64,000 nt of DNA from Actinomadura sp. K4S16. Its GTDB lineage: Bacteria; Actinomycetota; Actinomycetes; Streptosporangiales; Streptosporangiaceae. Below the pieces are notes generated by a model. The model ran no database searches. It was not told the origin of the DNA and saw only the letters and a program-made list of their open reading frames with translations. Positions 1-8,095 of this stretch are shown piece after piece. The first letter of the stretch is position 1. Each line of letters opens with the position of its first letter. The stretch is taken from positions 1 through 64,000 of the forward strand of contig NZ_BDDE01000012.1 in assembly GCF_008327685.1 (NCBI RefSeq), written 5' to 3'. The position numbers were made by a program, and so were the translations under genes.

Positions 1-72
1 AGGGACAGGCCGAGCTACTCGTGGGCGGCGGGTGTTTGCGGTGCTGGTGGCTGGGCTCGCGCGATAGCGTCG

Positions 73-1020
73 GTGGGTGATGAAGGTCCAGGGCCGGGCG
101 GGGGTCGGCGCGTGGTGAGTCGGAGGGGTGACCTGGCTGCGGATGTCCGGGATGTGGTGGCTGTGCATATGCCGGGCTATCGCGTTGACTCCGTGGTGTT
201 GTTGGGGGAGGGCGAGGACAACGTCGCCTTCCAGGTCAATGACGAGTTGATCGTCCGGTTCGGCAAGGAGTCCGATCCCGCGGAACGGGCTGGGCGCGTC
301 CGTGATGAGGGCCGCCTTCTTGCCGCCGTTGCGGATGTGTCGCCGTTGCCTGTGCCCAAGCCCACCTTCACGGTGGCCGAGCAGGGGTGCCTGGCCTATT
401 TCAAGCTGCCTGGCCTTCCGTTGATCGACGCGGATCCGCGGCAACGGGCGCTCCACATCGACTTGATCGCCGCCGAGCTCGGGGGGTTCCTCGGCGCGCT
501 CCATGCCGTTCCGGTGGGCCAGATGGTGGACCTGGTGGATACCGATGACGAGCCGATGACCGTGTGGCTGGAGGAGACCGCGCAGATCTACGCCACGATC
601 ATCGAGACGGTGCCGCCGGTGCACCGTCCCGTGGTGGAGTCGTTCCTCGGCACCTCGCCCCCGGACGGCCCGCGTGAGCTGGTGTTCTCCCACAACGACC
701 TGGGAATCGAGCACGTCCTCGTCGACCCGGACGAGTGGGTCGTGACCGGGGTCATCGACTGGAGCGACGCCGCGATCACCGACCCGGCCCGTGACTTCGG
801 TCTGCTCTACCGCGATCTCGGGCCCGCCGCTCTTGACCGGGCCCTGGACGCGTATCGGCCCGGCGTCGACGTCGGGGAGATCAAACTGCGCTCAGGCTTC
901 TACGCCAGATGTGGCGTGCTGGAGGACATGGCCTACGGGCTTGAGACCGGCTTCAGCGCGTACCTCGACAAGTCCCTGGCCGCACTGGAGTGGCTGTTTC
1001 CAGAAGGCGATCGCCACTAG
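73..1020 (+). CDS. Aminoglycoside phosphotransferase (APH)-family small-molecule kinase
   Basis: A 315-residue protein with the kinase-like APH fold. The Brenner-type catalytic segment is seen at residues 205-217 (FSHNDLGIEHVLV) with Asp209 as catalytic base, and the metal-binding IDW motif follows at 228-230. The residue usually Asn five after the catalytic Asp is His214, a deviation from the HxDxxxxN pattern. The start used is a GTG with no clear ribosome binding site; a second GTG about 13 codons in is an alternative. The substrate cannot be read from sequence: the family phosphorylates aminoglycosides, macrolides, homoserine, choline and other hydroxyl compounds. The gene converges on the next one and their stop codons share a CTAG. 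Confidence 0.8.
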   Translation: MGDEGPGPGGGRRVVSRRGDLAADVRDVVAVHMPGYRVDSVVLLGEGEDNVAFQVNDELIVRFGKESDPAERAGRVRDEGRLLAAVADVSPLPVPKPTFTVAEQGCLAYFKLPGLPLIDADPRQRALHIDLIAAELGGFLGALHAVPVGQMVDLVDTDDEPMTVWLEETAQIYATIIETVPPVHRPVVESFLGTSPPDGPRELVFSHNDLGIEHVLVDPDEWVVTGVIDWSDAAITDPARDFGLLYRDLGPAALDRALDAYRPGVDVGEIKLRSGFYARCGVLEDMAYGLETGFSAYLDKSLAALEWLFPEGDRH

Positions 1021-1523
1021 GACGAGCAGCCACGCTCCGACGCAGGCCGCAGGGTGCCCGCCGCATCTGGCCAGGGGAGCCAGTGGCCGTCGCGCATCAG
1101 GTCGCGGCCGGACAGTTCGTTCTCCTCGCGCCATGCCTGGACGCGCCGCGGGGTGACGCGGAACCAGCGGTACGGCGTGGCCAGGGCGCGTGGGTCGAAG
1201 CCGGTGCGTTCGGCGAAGCGGTCGCCCTGCTCCTGGGGCAGCGCGTCCATGTCGAGCACCTCGACCATGCCCTCGATCATGACCACGTCTCGGGTCAGGC
1301 CCAGTCCAAGCCGGGTGGTTCGGGTGGCGGCCAGGTTCCTGCCGGTCGGGCTGTCCGCCGGCGTGGAGAGCAGTAGCGCCTCGCCGTCCCAATCGAAGGA
1401 CAGCGGGACCAGGTAGGGCGCACCGTCCGGCGACGCGCTGGCCACCCAGACGTCGACGTCGTGGACGAGCCGGTGTTCGGCGTCGCGGCGTCGCTCGGCG
1501 CGCGTGCGGAACGGGGCGCTCAT
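1017..1523 (-). CDS. Pyridoxamine 5'-phosphate oxidase-fold (PNPOx/FMN or F420-binding) protein
   Basis: A 168-residue protein with the split-barrel pattern of PNPOx-like flavin/F420 proteins: an N-terminal strand pair around VWVASASPDGAPYLVPLSF, a central LLLSTPADSPTGRNL phosphate-binding-like segment, and a C-terminal RWFRVTPRRVQAW strand. Family members bind FMN or F420 and reduce small molecules; the substrate is unknown here. Start is ATG with GAGGGA upstream. Its stop overlaps the stop of the convergent kinase gene within a CTAG palindrome. Confidence 0.8.
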   Translation of the reverse strand: MSAPFRTRAERRRDAEHRLVHDVDVWVASASPDGAPYLVPLSFDWDGEALLLSTPADSPTGRNLAATRTTRLGLGLTRDVVMIEGMVEVLDMDALPQEQGDRFAERTGFDPRALATPYRWFRVTPRRVQAWREENELSGRDLMRDGHWLPWPDAAGTLRPASERGCSS

Positions 1524-1590
1524 CGCTCCCTCGGCAGAGGCTCGGACGGTGCCTGCCGCCCCACTTCGGGCCGGACGCTCAGGGCTCGCA

Positions 1591-1851
1591 TCAGTTCCTC
1601 GGCGACTGGAAGAGCGGGGCGAGGAAGGCGTCGACCTGGGCGCGATCGTAACCGCGCATCACGACCACGAAGGCCGGCGGCTCGATCTCGGGCGGGCTTT
1701 CGGTGCCGGCCAGTTCGGCGAGCTTGCGGAAGAACGCCTCGACCTGGAGGCGGTGGTAACCGCGCATCTTCAGGCGGAACGGCAGCGGAGAGCCGGACTC
1801 GAACGCCTTCAGTAGACCCACTCGCTCAGGCCCGAACTCTTGCCATGTCAT
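1591..1851 (-). CDS. Small DivIVA-motif protein (two motif copies)
   Basis: An 86-residue protein with two copies of a short DivIVA-like motif: MRGYHRLQVEAFF at residues 29-41 and MRGYDRAQVDAFL at 65-77, separated by a Pro/Glu-rich linker. In DivIVA/Wag31/SepF-associated proteins this GYxxxQVDxFL segment is the N-terminal membrane or lipid-binding hairpin. Here there is no long coiled coil after either copy, so it is not a canonical polar scaffold. No Shine-Dalgarno is visible; a TAACTT -10-like hexamer lies 6 nt before the ATG, suggesting leaderless translation. Function is not known. Confidence 0.7.
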   Translation of the reverse strand: MTWQEFGPERVGLLKAFESGSPLPFRLKMRGYHRLQVEAFFRKLAELAGTESPPEIEPPAFVVVMRGYDRAQVDAFLAPLFQSPRN

Positions 1852-1857
1852 GGCGGC

Positions 1858-1863
1858 AAGTTA
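1858..1863 (-). promoter_or_regulatory. -10 element for leaderless transcript of the double-DivIVA gene
   Basis: TAACTT read on the minus strand, ending 6 nt before the ATG at 1851, so transcription would begin at or next to the start codon. There is no Shine-Dalgarno in the interval. No good -35 was seen. Confidence 0.4.
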
Positions 1864-1946
1864 GCAGCAGCCGGAGACGAGGCCCGTCGGTCTGAACGGC
1901 GAAGGCGGCGCGCCAGGAGCACGGCAGAGGCGGGTTCGCGTCCGGT

Positions 1947-1974
1947 CCGCAGGGATGTATCCGCAGGGATGTAT
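1947..1974. repeat. Tandem 14-bp duplication upstream of dinB
   Basis: The 14-mer CCGCAGGGATGTAT occurs twice head to tail, at 1947-1960 and 1961-1974, in the 150-bp spacer between the DivIVA-motif gene and the polymerase gene. It could be a recent slippage duplication or a doubled regulator site. No actinobacterial LexA box was seen. Confidence 0.75.
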
Positions 1975-2001
1975 TCGTGCTGGTGAGGGGACAATGGGGG
2001 T

Positions 2002-3024
2002 GTGGGTCGGTGGGTCCTGCACGTTGATCTGGACCAGTTCATCGCGGCCGTCGAGGTGCTTCGCCGTCCGGAGCTTCGCGGGCGGCCGGTGGTCGTCGGC
2101 GGCGACGGCGATCCCACGAAGCGGGGCGTGGTCAGCACGGCCTCGTATGAGGCGCGCGAGTACGGCGTCCAATCCGGCCTGCCGCTGCGCACGGCGGCGC
2201 GGCGCTGCCCGGACGCCGTGTTCCTGCCCGTCGACCGGGAGCTCTACGAGTCCGTCTCGGAGCGGGTCATGGCGGCGTTGCGCGGCCTCGGCCTCGTGGT
2301 CGAGGTCCTCGGGTGGGACGAGGCGTTCCTGGCGGTCGACGGCGACGACCCAGAGGCGACGGCCCGGGAGATCCGGGACCGGGTGCGGGCGGCGACGGGG
2401 CTCGAATGCACGGTGGGCATAGGGGAGAACAAGCTCCAGGCGAAGCTGGCGACGGGGTTCGGCAAACCGGCCGGGGTCTTCCGGCTCACCGGGGCGACCT
2501 GGTTCGAGGTGCTCGGCGACCGGCCGGTCGACGCGCTGTGGGGCATCGGGGCCAAGACCGCGAAGCGGTTGAAGGGGTTCGGCATCGCCACGGTGGCCGA
2601 CCTCGCGGCGGCGGATCCTGACGTCCTGGCCGGGGAGATCGGCCCCGCGACCGGGCCGTGGCTGGTGCGGCTCGCGCAGGGACGGGACGGCTCGCCGGTG
2701 AGCGACGCACCGTATGTCCCGCGTTCGTGCGGACGGGAGACCACGTACCAGCAGGATCTGGACGACTGGGAGACCGTTCGCCGGGAGGTCGTCCGGCTGG
2801 CGCGGCGGGTCGCCGACGATGTGGCCGCGGACGGCAGGGACGTCGCCCGCGTCGTCGTCAAGGTCAGGTATGCGCCGTTCATCACCCAGACCCACGGCCG
2901 GACGCTGGAGACGCCGACGAACGAGCCGTCCCGTATCGAGGAGGGCGCCCTCGCCGCGCTGACCCGGTTCACCGGGCGGCGTCCTGTGCGGCTGCTGGGG
3001 GTGCGCGCCGAGTTCGTCCGCTGA
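2002..3024 (+). CDS. dinB: Y-family DNA polymerase IV, DinB2-like
   Basis: A 340-residue translesion polymerase. The palm motif is VLHVDLDQFIAAVE (residues 5-18) and the second carboxylate pair is in GWDEAFL, which replaces the usual SIDEAYL; metal ligands are Asp9 and the Asp-Glu pair. A helix-hairpin-helix thumb segment (LWGIGAKTAKRLKGFGI) and a little-finger domain follow. Aligning to E. coli DinB places Ile14 where the steric-gate Phe13 sits. Mycobacterial DinB2 also has an aliphatic residue there and incorporates ribonucleotides. The chain ends without a recognisable beta-clamp-binding peptide, also like DinB2. Start is GTG, chosen so that the protein begins just before the first catalytic strand. 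Confidence 0.9.
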   Translation: MGRWVLHVDLDQFIAAVEVLRRPELRGRPVVVGGDGDPTKRGVVSTASYEAREYGVQSGLPLRTAARRCPDAVFLPVDRELYESVSERVMAALRGLGLVVEVLGWDEAFLAVDGDDPEATAREIRDRVRAATGLECTVGIGENKLQAKLATGFGKPAGVFRLTGATWFEVLGDRPVDALWGIGAKTAKRLKGFGIATVADLAAADPDVLAGEIGPATGPWLVRLAQGRDGSPVSDAPYVPRSCGRETTYQQDLDDWETVRREVVRLARRVADDVAADGRDVARVVVKVRYAPFITQTHGRTLETPTNEPSRIEEGALAALTRFTGRRPVRLLGVRAEFVR

Positions 3025-3142
3025 CCTGGGCAGATTCCTGGAAGATGGTCGTCGTTTTTTACTCTTTTGTCGGGTTTTGGGGTGAAGGGGGCCGGGGAGG
3101 AACGCTCTCGTTGCTTGAAGGACGCGACGGGGAGAGAAGCAG

Positions 3143-3391
3143 ATGAAGAGGGTCATGACCGGTGCACTGATCGCCGCTGTGGTCGGAATCGGGGGACTGG
3201 GCAGCGCGGCCGCCGCCCAGGCGTCCCATTCCGGGGACCAGAACACGCGCCAGGACTGCCGCACCTACTCCAGCGTCGAGCAGTGCGGGCAGCCGAAGCT
3301 GAACGAGAAGCAGCGCGCGTGCGTGGACTCGGCGGTCCAGCAGGGCATGACCGAACGCCGCGCCACGGTGGAGTGCCACGCGTTCGCATAG
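3143..3391 (+). CDS. Small secreted hypothetical protein
   Basis: An 82-residue protein with a Sec signal peptide (charged MKRVMTG, hydrophobic core to about residue 22, then an Ala-rich cleavage region ending near AAAAQA). The mature part is about 55 residues with four Cys (in DCRTYSS, EQCGQP, RACVDS and VECHAFA), suggesting two disulfides. It has no recognised family. Start is ATG after a GGGGAGAG ribosome binding site. A strong bidirectional terminator separates it from the convergent next gene. Confidence 0.65.
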   Translation: MKRVMTGALIAAVVGIGGLGSAAAAQASHSGDQNTRQDCRTYSSVEQCGQPKLNEKQRACVDSAVQQGMTERRATVECHAFA

Positions 3392-3498
3392 CCCCAGGGC
3401 ACGCGGCACGCCGATGGGACCGGTGAGCCGAGTGACCCAATGCGCTGGGGGCCGGTGCGCTGGAGGGGGTCCAGTGCGCTGGGGGGATCCGGCGCTAT

Positions 3499-3530
3499 GA
3501 GGGGCCCGTCCCCTATGGGACGGGCCCCTC
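3499..3530. terminator. Bidirectional terminator hairpin
   Basis: Perfect 14-bp inverted repeat: GAGGGGCCCGTCCC (3499-3512), loop CTAT, and its complement at 3517-3530. It sits between two convergent genes, so it can serve both. It is preceded by about three degenerate copies of a GTGCGCTGGGGG unit (3437-3490). Confidence 0.75.
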
Positions 3531-3556
3531 GTCATGCCCTCATCATGCGGGGACGC

Positions 3557-4780
3557 TCAGCGCGGCGGCTCCGTGTCGGTCCACTCGGTGATCTCGAACG
3601 CCCGGTAGGCGGCCATCTCTCCGGGCCTGTGGAAGCGGTCGGGCATGTCCTGCGCCCTCAGCGCGCGCGGCTTGCCGTTGTCTCCCGGGGGCAGCGGCCG
3701 GCTGCCGTGCGGTGGCGTGGCCACGAGGTCGCGGATGGCCAGCAGAGACCCGGTGGCGGGGTCGACGACGAACTGGCGCCGGTAGGTTCCGAGTTGCTTG
3801 GGGGCGGTGAACATGCCGAGGGGCGTGGTGGTCTTCAGCGGGAGCGACACCACCGTTCCGACGCGGCCGAGCGGATCGGTCGTCCGGCCCTCGGGCTTGA
3901 TGCCTGGCATGTCGGACAGCATCCGGAAGACCGCTGCCCGCACCCTGGGCGGCGCCGGTTCGGTGGACAGCAGTTCCCCGGCGACATCGCTGAGAGCCCG
4001 AATACGCTCCTGCCCCCGCAAGGCGCGGATCGGCTCCTCCTTCTCACCGTCCGTCGAGACCGCGTGCCAGTGTCCCTTGAGGCCCAGCAAGACCTTCTTC
4101 AGTGCCTCCGGTTCCGTGGGCAGCGCGGCGATCTGTCCCGGTGTCATGCCGTAGAACCGTTCGACGGACGCCGGCCACGGGGCTCCCCTGCCCGTCTTCG
4201 GGGACATGTCCAGGTTGACCTGTCCGCCTCCCCCCTCGGGATTCGGCACGTGGACCCAGGACGGTGACCCTGCCGCCTGCCACTTCTGCTTGTCCTGCGG
4301 GGTGACGGGGAGGCCCTGGAGGTCGAAGTGGGTGCCGCGGCGCAGACCGGTCCGGTCTGTCCACATCTCGTTCCCCTGCCTCGAATCGACCTTGTAGTGG
4401 TTCTCGGCGCTCTCGCCGACCGCGTAGATCTCGCCCATGACGGTCTTGGTGTGCCAGTACTTCCCCGCCGGCGCCTTCGCGGCGTTGGTCGCGGCCACCA
4501 GGAGCACGTTGCCGTTCAGGGGGACGGTGTTCTCCACGCGGGGCTTGCCGGTCGGGTCGCCGTCCCCCGTGGAGACCACGACGGCCACGGTCCCGGCGGC
4601 GACGGCGGCCGTGGCGGCCACGCTCACCAACTGGATCCGCATACGGCGCCGATTGCGGGGGCGGGGCCGCGGACGAGCTCCGCCGCCGTCCTGCCAGTCA
4701 ATGCGCTGGGCGAGCCGCTCCGGGGGCTCCTCCACCGCGAGACCGGTCCGCATCTGCCGCAGGGCATCGATTTCGTCCAT
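3557..4780 (-). CDS. CU044_5270-family membrane protein, partner of the ECF sigma factor
   Basis: A 407-residue protein with an N-terminal cytoplasmic part (about 1-48, ending in an Arg/Pro-rich stretch), one membrane segment at about 49-70, and a large extracytoplasmic domain of the kind annotated CU044_5270 family in actinobacteria. The N-terminal cytoplasmic segment next to a sigma factor gene suggests anti-sigma or sensor function, but no zinc-binding anti-sigma motif is present. It begins 3 nt after the stop of the sigma factor gene, so the two are translationally linked. Confidence 0.75.
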   Translation of the reverse strand: MDEIDALRQMRTGLAVEEPPERLAQRIDWQDGGGARPRPRPRNRRRMRIQLVSVAATAAVAAGTVAVVVSTGDGDPTGKPRVENTVPLNGNVLLVAATNAAKAPAGKYWHTKTVMGEIYAVGESAENHYKVDSRQGNEMWTDRTGLRRGTHFDLQGLPVTPQDKQKWQAAGSPSWVHVPNPEGGGGQVNLDMSPKTGRGAPWPASVERFYGMTPGQIAALPTEPEALKKVLLGLKGHWHAVSTDGEKEEPIRALRGQERIRALSDVAGELLSTEPAPPRVRAAVFRMLSDMPGIKPEGRTTDPLGRVGTVVSLPLKTTTPLGMFTAPKQLGTYRRQFVVDPATGSLLAIRDLVATPPHGSRPLPPGDNGKPRALRAQDMPDRFHRPGEMAAYRAFEITEWTDTEPPR

Positions 4781-4783
4781 GCT

Positions 4784-5362
4784 CTACTCCTCGGAGAGGG
4801 CGTGTGTGGGGAGGGCCTTGCGCAGCTTGGCGCGGCTTCGGTGGATCTTGGCCTTGACGGTGCCGAGGGGCAGGCCGAGCGCCACCGCGATCTCGGCGTA
4901 GGACATCTCGCCCCACGCCAGCAGCAGGACGGCGTTGCGGTCCTGCGCGCCCAGCGAGGCCAGCGCCCGTGCCAGGCCGGGTCCGCACGCCGCCGCGGAG
5001 GCGCGCTCACTCGCCCTGTCGGCGACACCGTCCTCGGCGGGGTCGGCGCCGGTCCGGGCGAACGCCCGGTACATGCGGGTCTCGTGGCGGTGGTGCTTGG
5101 CGATCAGGTTGCTGGCGATGCCCCACAACCAGGCGCCGAACTCGGCGCGGCCGTCGAACCTGTCGCGGCGCCGGAACGCGGTCGCGAACGCCTCCGAGAC
5201 CACGTCGTCGGCCATGGCGGTCCCGAGCCGCCGCCTGGCGTAGGCGTGGAGCCGCGGCGCGTGCCGGCGGAACAGCTCGCCGAACGCCTCGGGTTCGTCC
5301 AGCGAGGCGGCGACGAGCGCCGCGTCGTCGAGCTCGTCGCGGGCGTGGCTCAACACGGCCAT
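4784..5362 (-). CDS. ECF-type RNA polymerase sigma factor
   Basis: A 192-residue sigma-70 family group 4 protein: region 2 at about 22-95 (AFGELFRRHAPRLHAYARR, then DDVVSEAF and WLWGIASNLIAKHHR) and region 4 helix-turn-helix at about 135-185 (GEMSYAEIAVALGLPLGTV). It directs RNA polymerase to a small regulon, probably including its own operon. It is co-transcribed with the downstream CU044_5270-family gene. A GCAACC element with GGATAG about 14 nt further lies upstream at 5397-5435 on the minus strand and could be an ECF autoregulatory promoter; this is only a guess. Confidence 0.88.
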   Translation of the reverse strand: MAVLSHARDELDDAALVAASLDEPEAFGELFRRHAPRLHAYARRRLGTAMADDVVSEAFATAFRRRDRFDGRAEFGAWLWGIASNLIAKHHRHETRMYRAFARTGADPAEDGVADRASERASAAACGPGLARALASLGAQDRNAVLLLAWGEMSYAEIAVALGLPLGTVKAKIHRSRAKLRKALPTHALSEE

Positions 5363-5482
5363 GGGCGTCTCTTCATAGAGGGCGTCTCCGTGTCTGGGGG
5401 AGTGCTGACATCCCCTCTATCCCGAAGCCCGCGCGCCGGTTGCTTCTCCCGACGATCTTTTAGGCGCGCCCCGGCCAACCGA

Positions 5483-5499
5483 GCCCTGTCAGACAGGGC
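5483..5499 (-). terminator. Terminator-like hairpin after the Lrp/AsnC gene
   Basis: GCCCTGT (5483-5489), loop CAG, ACAGGGC (5493-5499), enclosed by a wider CGGCC/GGCCG pairing. It lies 22 nt beyond the stop of the leftward regulator gene. No T-tract. Confidence 0.5.
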
Positions 5500-5520
5500 C
5501 TCTGCCGGCCGAGGTCCCTG

Positions 5521-6003
5521 TCAGGCGAGAGGGAGGGGACGGCGGGGGACCGGGGACGACTGGAGGATCGACGTCGTCGTCTTCGCGTACGGGGTGAAGC
5601 GGTCGAGGATCGGTTCGAGCTCCTCGACGGCGCGCAGGTGCGCGATGAAGTAGAAGCAGTCGTCACCCGTGATGCGATGGCATTCGACGATCTGCGGGAT
5701 CTCGTCTGCGATCTTGGGGATGCGGCTCAGCTCGCGCGGGCTCGGACTCACCCGGACGAGGACGGCGATCGGGAACCCGAGCGCGACGGGGTCGACGGTG
5801 GCGTGGTAGCCGGTGATGACGCCGGTGTCCTCCAGGCGCTGGACGCGCTCGGCGACGGCCGGGGCCGACAGGGCGACGCGGCGGCCCAGTTCGGCGAGGG
5901 ACGCCCGGCCGTCCCGCTGCAGCTCCGTGAGGATCCGTAGGTCGATCGGGTCGAGCGGTTTGGGTTCGTAGGCGCGGCCCGGTCGGCCCCTTCGGTTCGC
6001 CAT
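5521..6003 (-). CDS. Lrp/AsnC-family transcriptional regulator
   Basis: A 160-residue regulator with an N-terminal AsnC helix-turn-helix (about 18-70, LDPIDLRILTELQRDGRASL and LGRRVALSAPAVAERVQRL) and a C-terminal RAM ligand-binding domain (about 80-150) that in this family senses amino acids. It is divergent from an EamA/RhtA-like exporter with only 34 bp between starts, so one operator can serve both. The likely role is amino-acid-responsive control of the exporter. A GGAGG motif lies immediately before the ATG. Confidence 0.88.
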   Translation of the reverse strand: MANRRGRPGRAYEPKPLDPIDLRILTELQRDGRASLAELGRRVALSAPAVAERVQRLEDTGVITGYHATVDPVALGFPIAVLVRVSPSPRELSRIPKIADEIPQIVECHRITGDDCFYFIAHLRAVEELEPILDRFTPYAKTTTSILQSSPVPRRPLPLA

Positions 6004-6037
6004 TCCTCCAACTTACGGACCGGCCGACGATACGACC

Positions 6038-6859
6038 ATGCGCTTTCCGCCCTGGTCGTACTTTGTCGGAAGTGCGGTCTTCCACTACCTGGGGCCCTCG
6101 TTCGCCGTGCTGCTGTTCTCCCGCATCGGCCCTCTGGGCGTTGCCGGGATCAGGATCTGGAGCGCCGCCCTCGTCTTCGCCGTCTGGCGCAGACCCTGGC
6201 GGACGCTCACGCGCCACACCTGGCGGACGATGCTGGTGTGGGGCGCCGTCCTTGCGGCGATGAACTCGTCCTTCTATATGGCGATCGCACGGTTGCCCCT
6301 GGCGACCGTGGCGGCGATCGAGTTCTTGCCCGTCGTCGTCCTGGCGGCCCTAGGTATAAGGACAAGACGCAACATCGCCGCACTCCTGGCGGCGGTCGGC
6401 GGTGTGTACGTCCTGACGGAGGTGCGGATAGAAGGGGAGCCGCTCGGGTTCGTCTTCGCGTTCGCCAATGCCGCACTGTTCGCGCTGTACATCGTCGTCG
6501 CCCACAAGGCCGCCCAGTCGGGGGGTGGGGGGATCGACGGGTTGGCTTTGGCGATGGTCGTCGCGGGTGTGCTCGTCCTTCCCATTGGCGGCGTGCAGGC
6601 CGTGCCTGCGGTGGCCGATCCGGTCGCGTTGGCCGCGGGGGTCGGTGTCGGGATCTCCTCGTCCGTCATCCCGTACGTCTGCGACCAGCTCGCGATGGCG
6701 CGGCTCAGTCGCGCCACCTACGCGCTGATGGTGTCGCTGCTTCCGGCGACCGCCGCCGTGACCGGACTGGTGGTGCTGCGGCAGGCACCCGCCCCGGCGG
6801 AGATCGCCGGAGTGGGGTTGGTGATCGCCGGGGTGGCGGTGCACCGTGGAGACCGTTGA
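6038..6859 (+). CDS. EamA (DMT superfamily) transporter, RhtA-like
   Basis: A 273-residue integral membrane protein with about nine to ten hydrophobic segments arranged as two EamA halves, the size of RhtA-type amino acid or metabolite exporters. The second half contains the typical segment FFAVLLxxPATAAVTGLVVL (paraphrased; SLLPATAAVTGLVVLRQ is visible near 235-250). Its position divergent to an Lrp/AsnC regulator supports an amino-acid-related export substrate. No Shine-Dalgarno is visible before the ATG. The following aldo/keto reductase gene begins 13 nt after its stop, so the two may be co-transcribed. Confidence 0.82.
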   Translation: MRFPPWSYFVGSAVFHYLGPSFAVLLFSRIGPLGVAGIRIWSAALVFAVWRRPWRTLTRHTWRTMLVWGAVLAAMNSSFYMAIARLPLATVAAIEFLPVVVLAALGIRTRRNIAALLAAVGGVYVLTEVRIEGEPLGFVFAFANAALFALYIVVAHKAAQSGGGGIDGLALAMVVAGVLVLPIGGVQAVPAVADPVALAAGVGVGISSSVIPYVCDQLAMARLSRATYALMVSLLPATAAVTGLVVLRQAPAPAEIAGVGLVIAGVAVHRGDR

Positions 6860-6872
6860 AAGGAGAAACCCC

Positions 6873-7853
6873 ATGGAACAGGTACGTCTCGGAAAGACCG
6901 GTATGAAGGTCTCGCGGATCTGCCTCGGCATGATGAGCTACGGCGACCCGGCGGTTCGGCCGTGGGCCTTGGACGAGGACGCTGCGGAGCCGATCGTCCG
7001 GCGGGCGGTGGAGGGCGGCGTGACGTTCTTCGACACCGCCGACGTGTACTCGATGGGCGTGAGTGAGGAGATCACCGGACGGCTCCTGCCGAAGCTGTTC
7101 CCCCGCAGGGACGACTACGTGCTGGCGACCAAGGTGTGCCTCCCCATGGGAGACGGCCCGAACGACAAGGGCCTTTCGCGCAAGCACATCATGGCGAGCA
7201 TCGATGCTTCCCTCGCCCGGCTCGGCACTGACTACGTCGACCTGTACCAGATCCACCGCTGGGACTACGGGACGCCCATCGAGGAGACCATGGAGGCCCT
7301 GCACGACGTCGTGAAGGCGGGCAAGGCCCGGTATATCGGAGCGTCCAGCATGTACGCCTGGCAGTTCGCCAAGGCCCAACACGTCGCCGACAAGCACGGC
7401 TGGACGAAGTTCGTCTCCATGCAGAACCACTACAACCTCATCTATAGAGAAGAGGAGCGGGAGATGATCCCGCTCTGCGTGGACCAGGGGGTCGGCGTCA
7501 TCCCGTGGAGCCCGCTCGCGCGGGGGATGCTCGCGGGCAACCGGGAGAGGGGCGGCGAGCGCAAGACCGTCCGGTCCCAGAACGACTCCTTCGGCGACAG
7601 CCTGTACACGGAATCGGACTTCGACGTCGTCGACGCCGTCCGCGAGGTCGCGGCGGGACGGGGTGTCCCGCCGGCGCAGGCGGCGCTCGCTTGGCTGCTC
7701 GCCAAGCCGGGGGTGACCGCGCCGATCGTGGGAGCGACAAAACTCACTCACGTGGACGACGCGATCGCCGCGGCGGACCTCCGGCTGGAGGAGAAGGAGA
7801 CAGAGCGGATGCAAGCCCCGTACCGCCCCCACGGGGTTATCGGGCATTCCTGA
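6873..7853 (+). CDS. Aldo/keto reductase
   Basis: A 326-residue NADPH-dependent AKR. The tetrad is Asp54, Tyr59, Lys87 and His128 (in FFDTADVYS, LATKV and YQIHRW). It opens with the typical RLGKTGMKVSRICLGMMSYG strand and hairpin and ends with the cofactor-binding GATKLTHVDDAI. It resembles the YajO/general-stress group of AKRs; the substrate is unknown. The ATG at 6873 is chosen because AAGGAG lies 8 nt upstream and the family begins here; a GTG at 6846 in the same frame would overlap the exporter gene. Confidence 0.88.
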   Translation: MEQVRLGKTGMKVSRICLGMMSYGDPAVRPWALDEDAAEPIVRRAVEGGVTFFDTADVYSMGVSEEITGRLLPKLFPRRDDYVLATKVCLPMGDGPNDKGLSRKHIMASIDASLARLGTDYVDLYQIHRWDYGTPIEETMEALHDVVKAGKARYIGASSMYAWQFAKAQHVADKHGWTKFVSMQNHYNLIYREEEREMIPLCVDQGVGVIPWSPLARGMLAGNRERGGERKTVRSQNDSFGDSLYTESDFDVVDAVREVAAGRGVPPAQAALAWLLAKPGVTAPIVGATKLTHVDDAIAAADLRLEEKETERMQAPYRPHGVIGHS

Positions 7854-7867
7854 CGATCCCGGCGGAG

Positions 7868-7900
7868 GACGCCTCCGGGGCGGAACGCGCCGGGGGCGTC
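7868..7900 (+). terminator. Terminator-like hairpin after the aldo/keto reductase
   Basis: GACGCCTCCGG (7868-7878) pairs with CCGGGGGCGTC (7890-7900) with one G-T pair. It lies 15 nt after the reductase stop. No T-tract follows. Confidence 0.5.
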
Positions 7901-8095
7901 CCGCGTCTATCAGGGGTGGTGATTTGCGATACCACCGGCGATCGGGGCAGGCTGGGGGCGAGAACGCCCACGCATGGCAAGACCGCCACGTGGGGACATG
8001 GGTGACAAGGTTCGGAGGCCGCGTTATGCGCCGCGCGCCTCCGGACTTCCGGGAGCTGAGGAGCCCCGGGACGACGGCGCTGAAGGAGCCCGACG

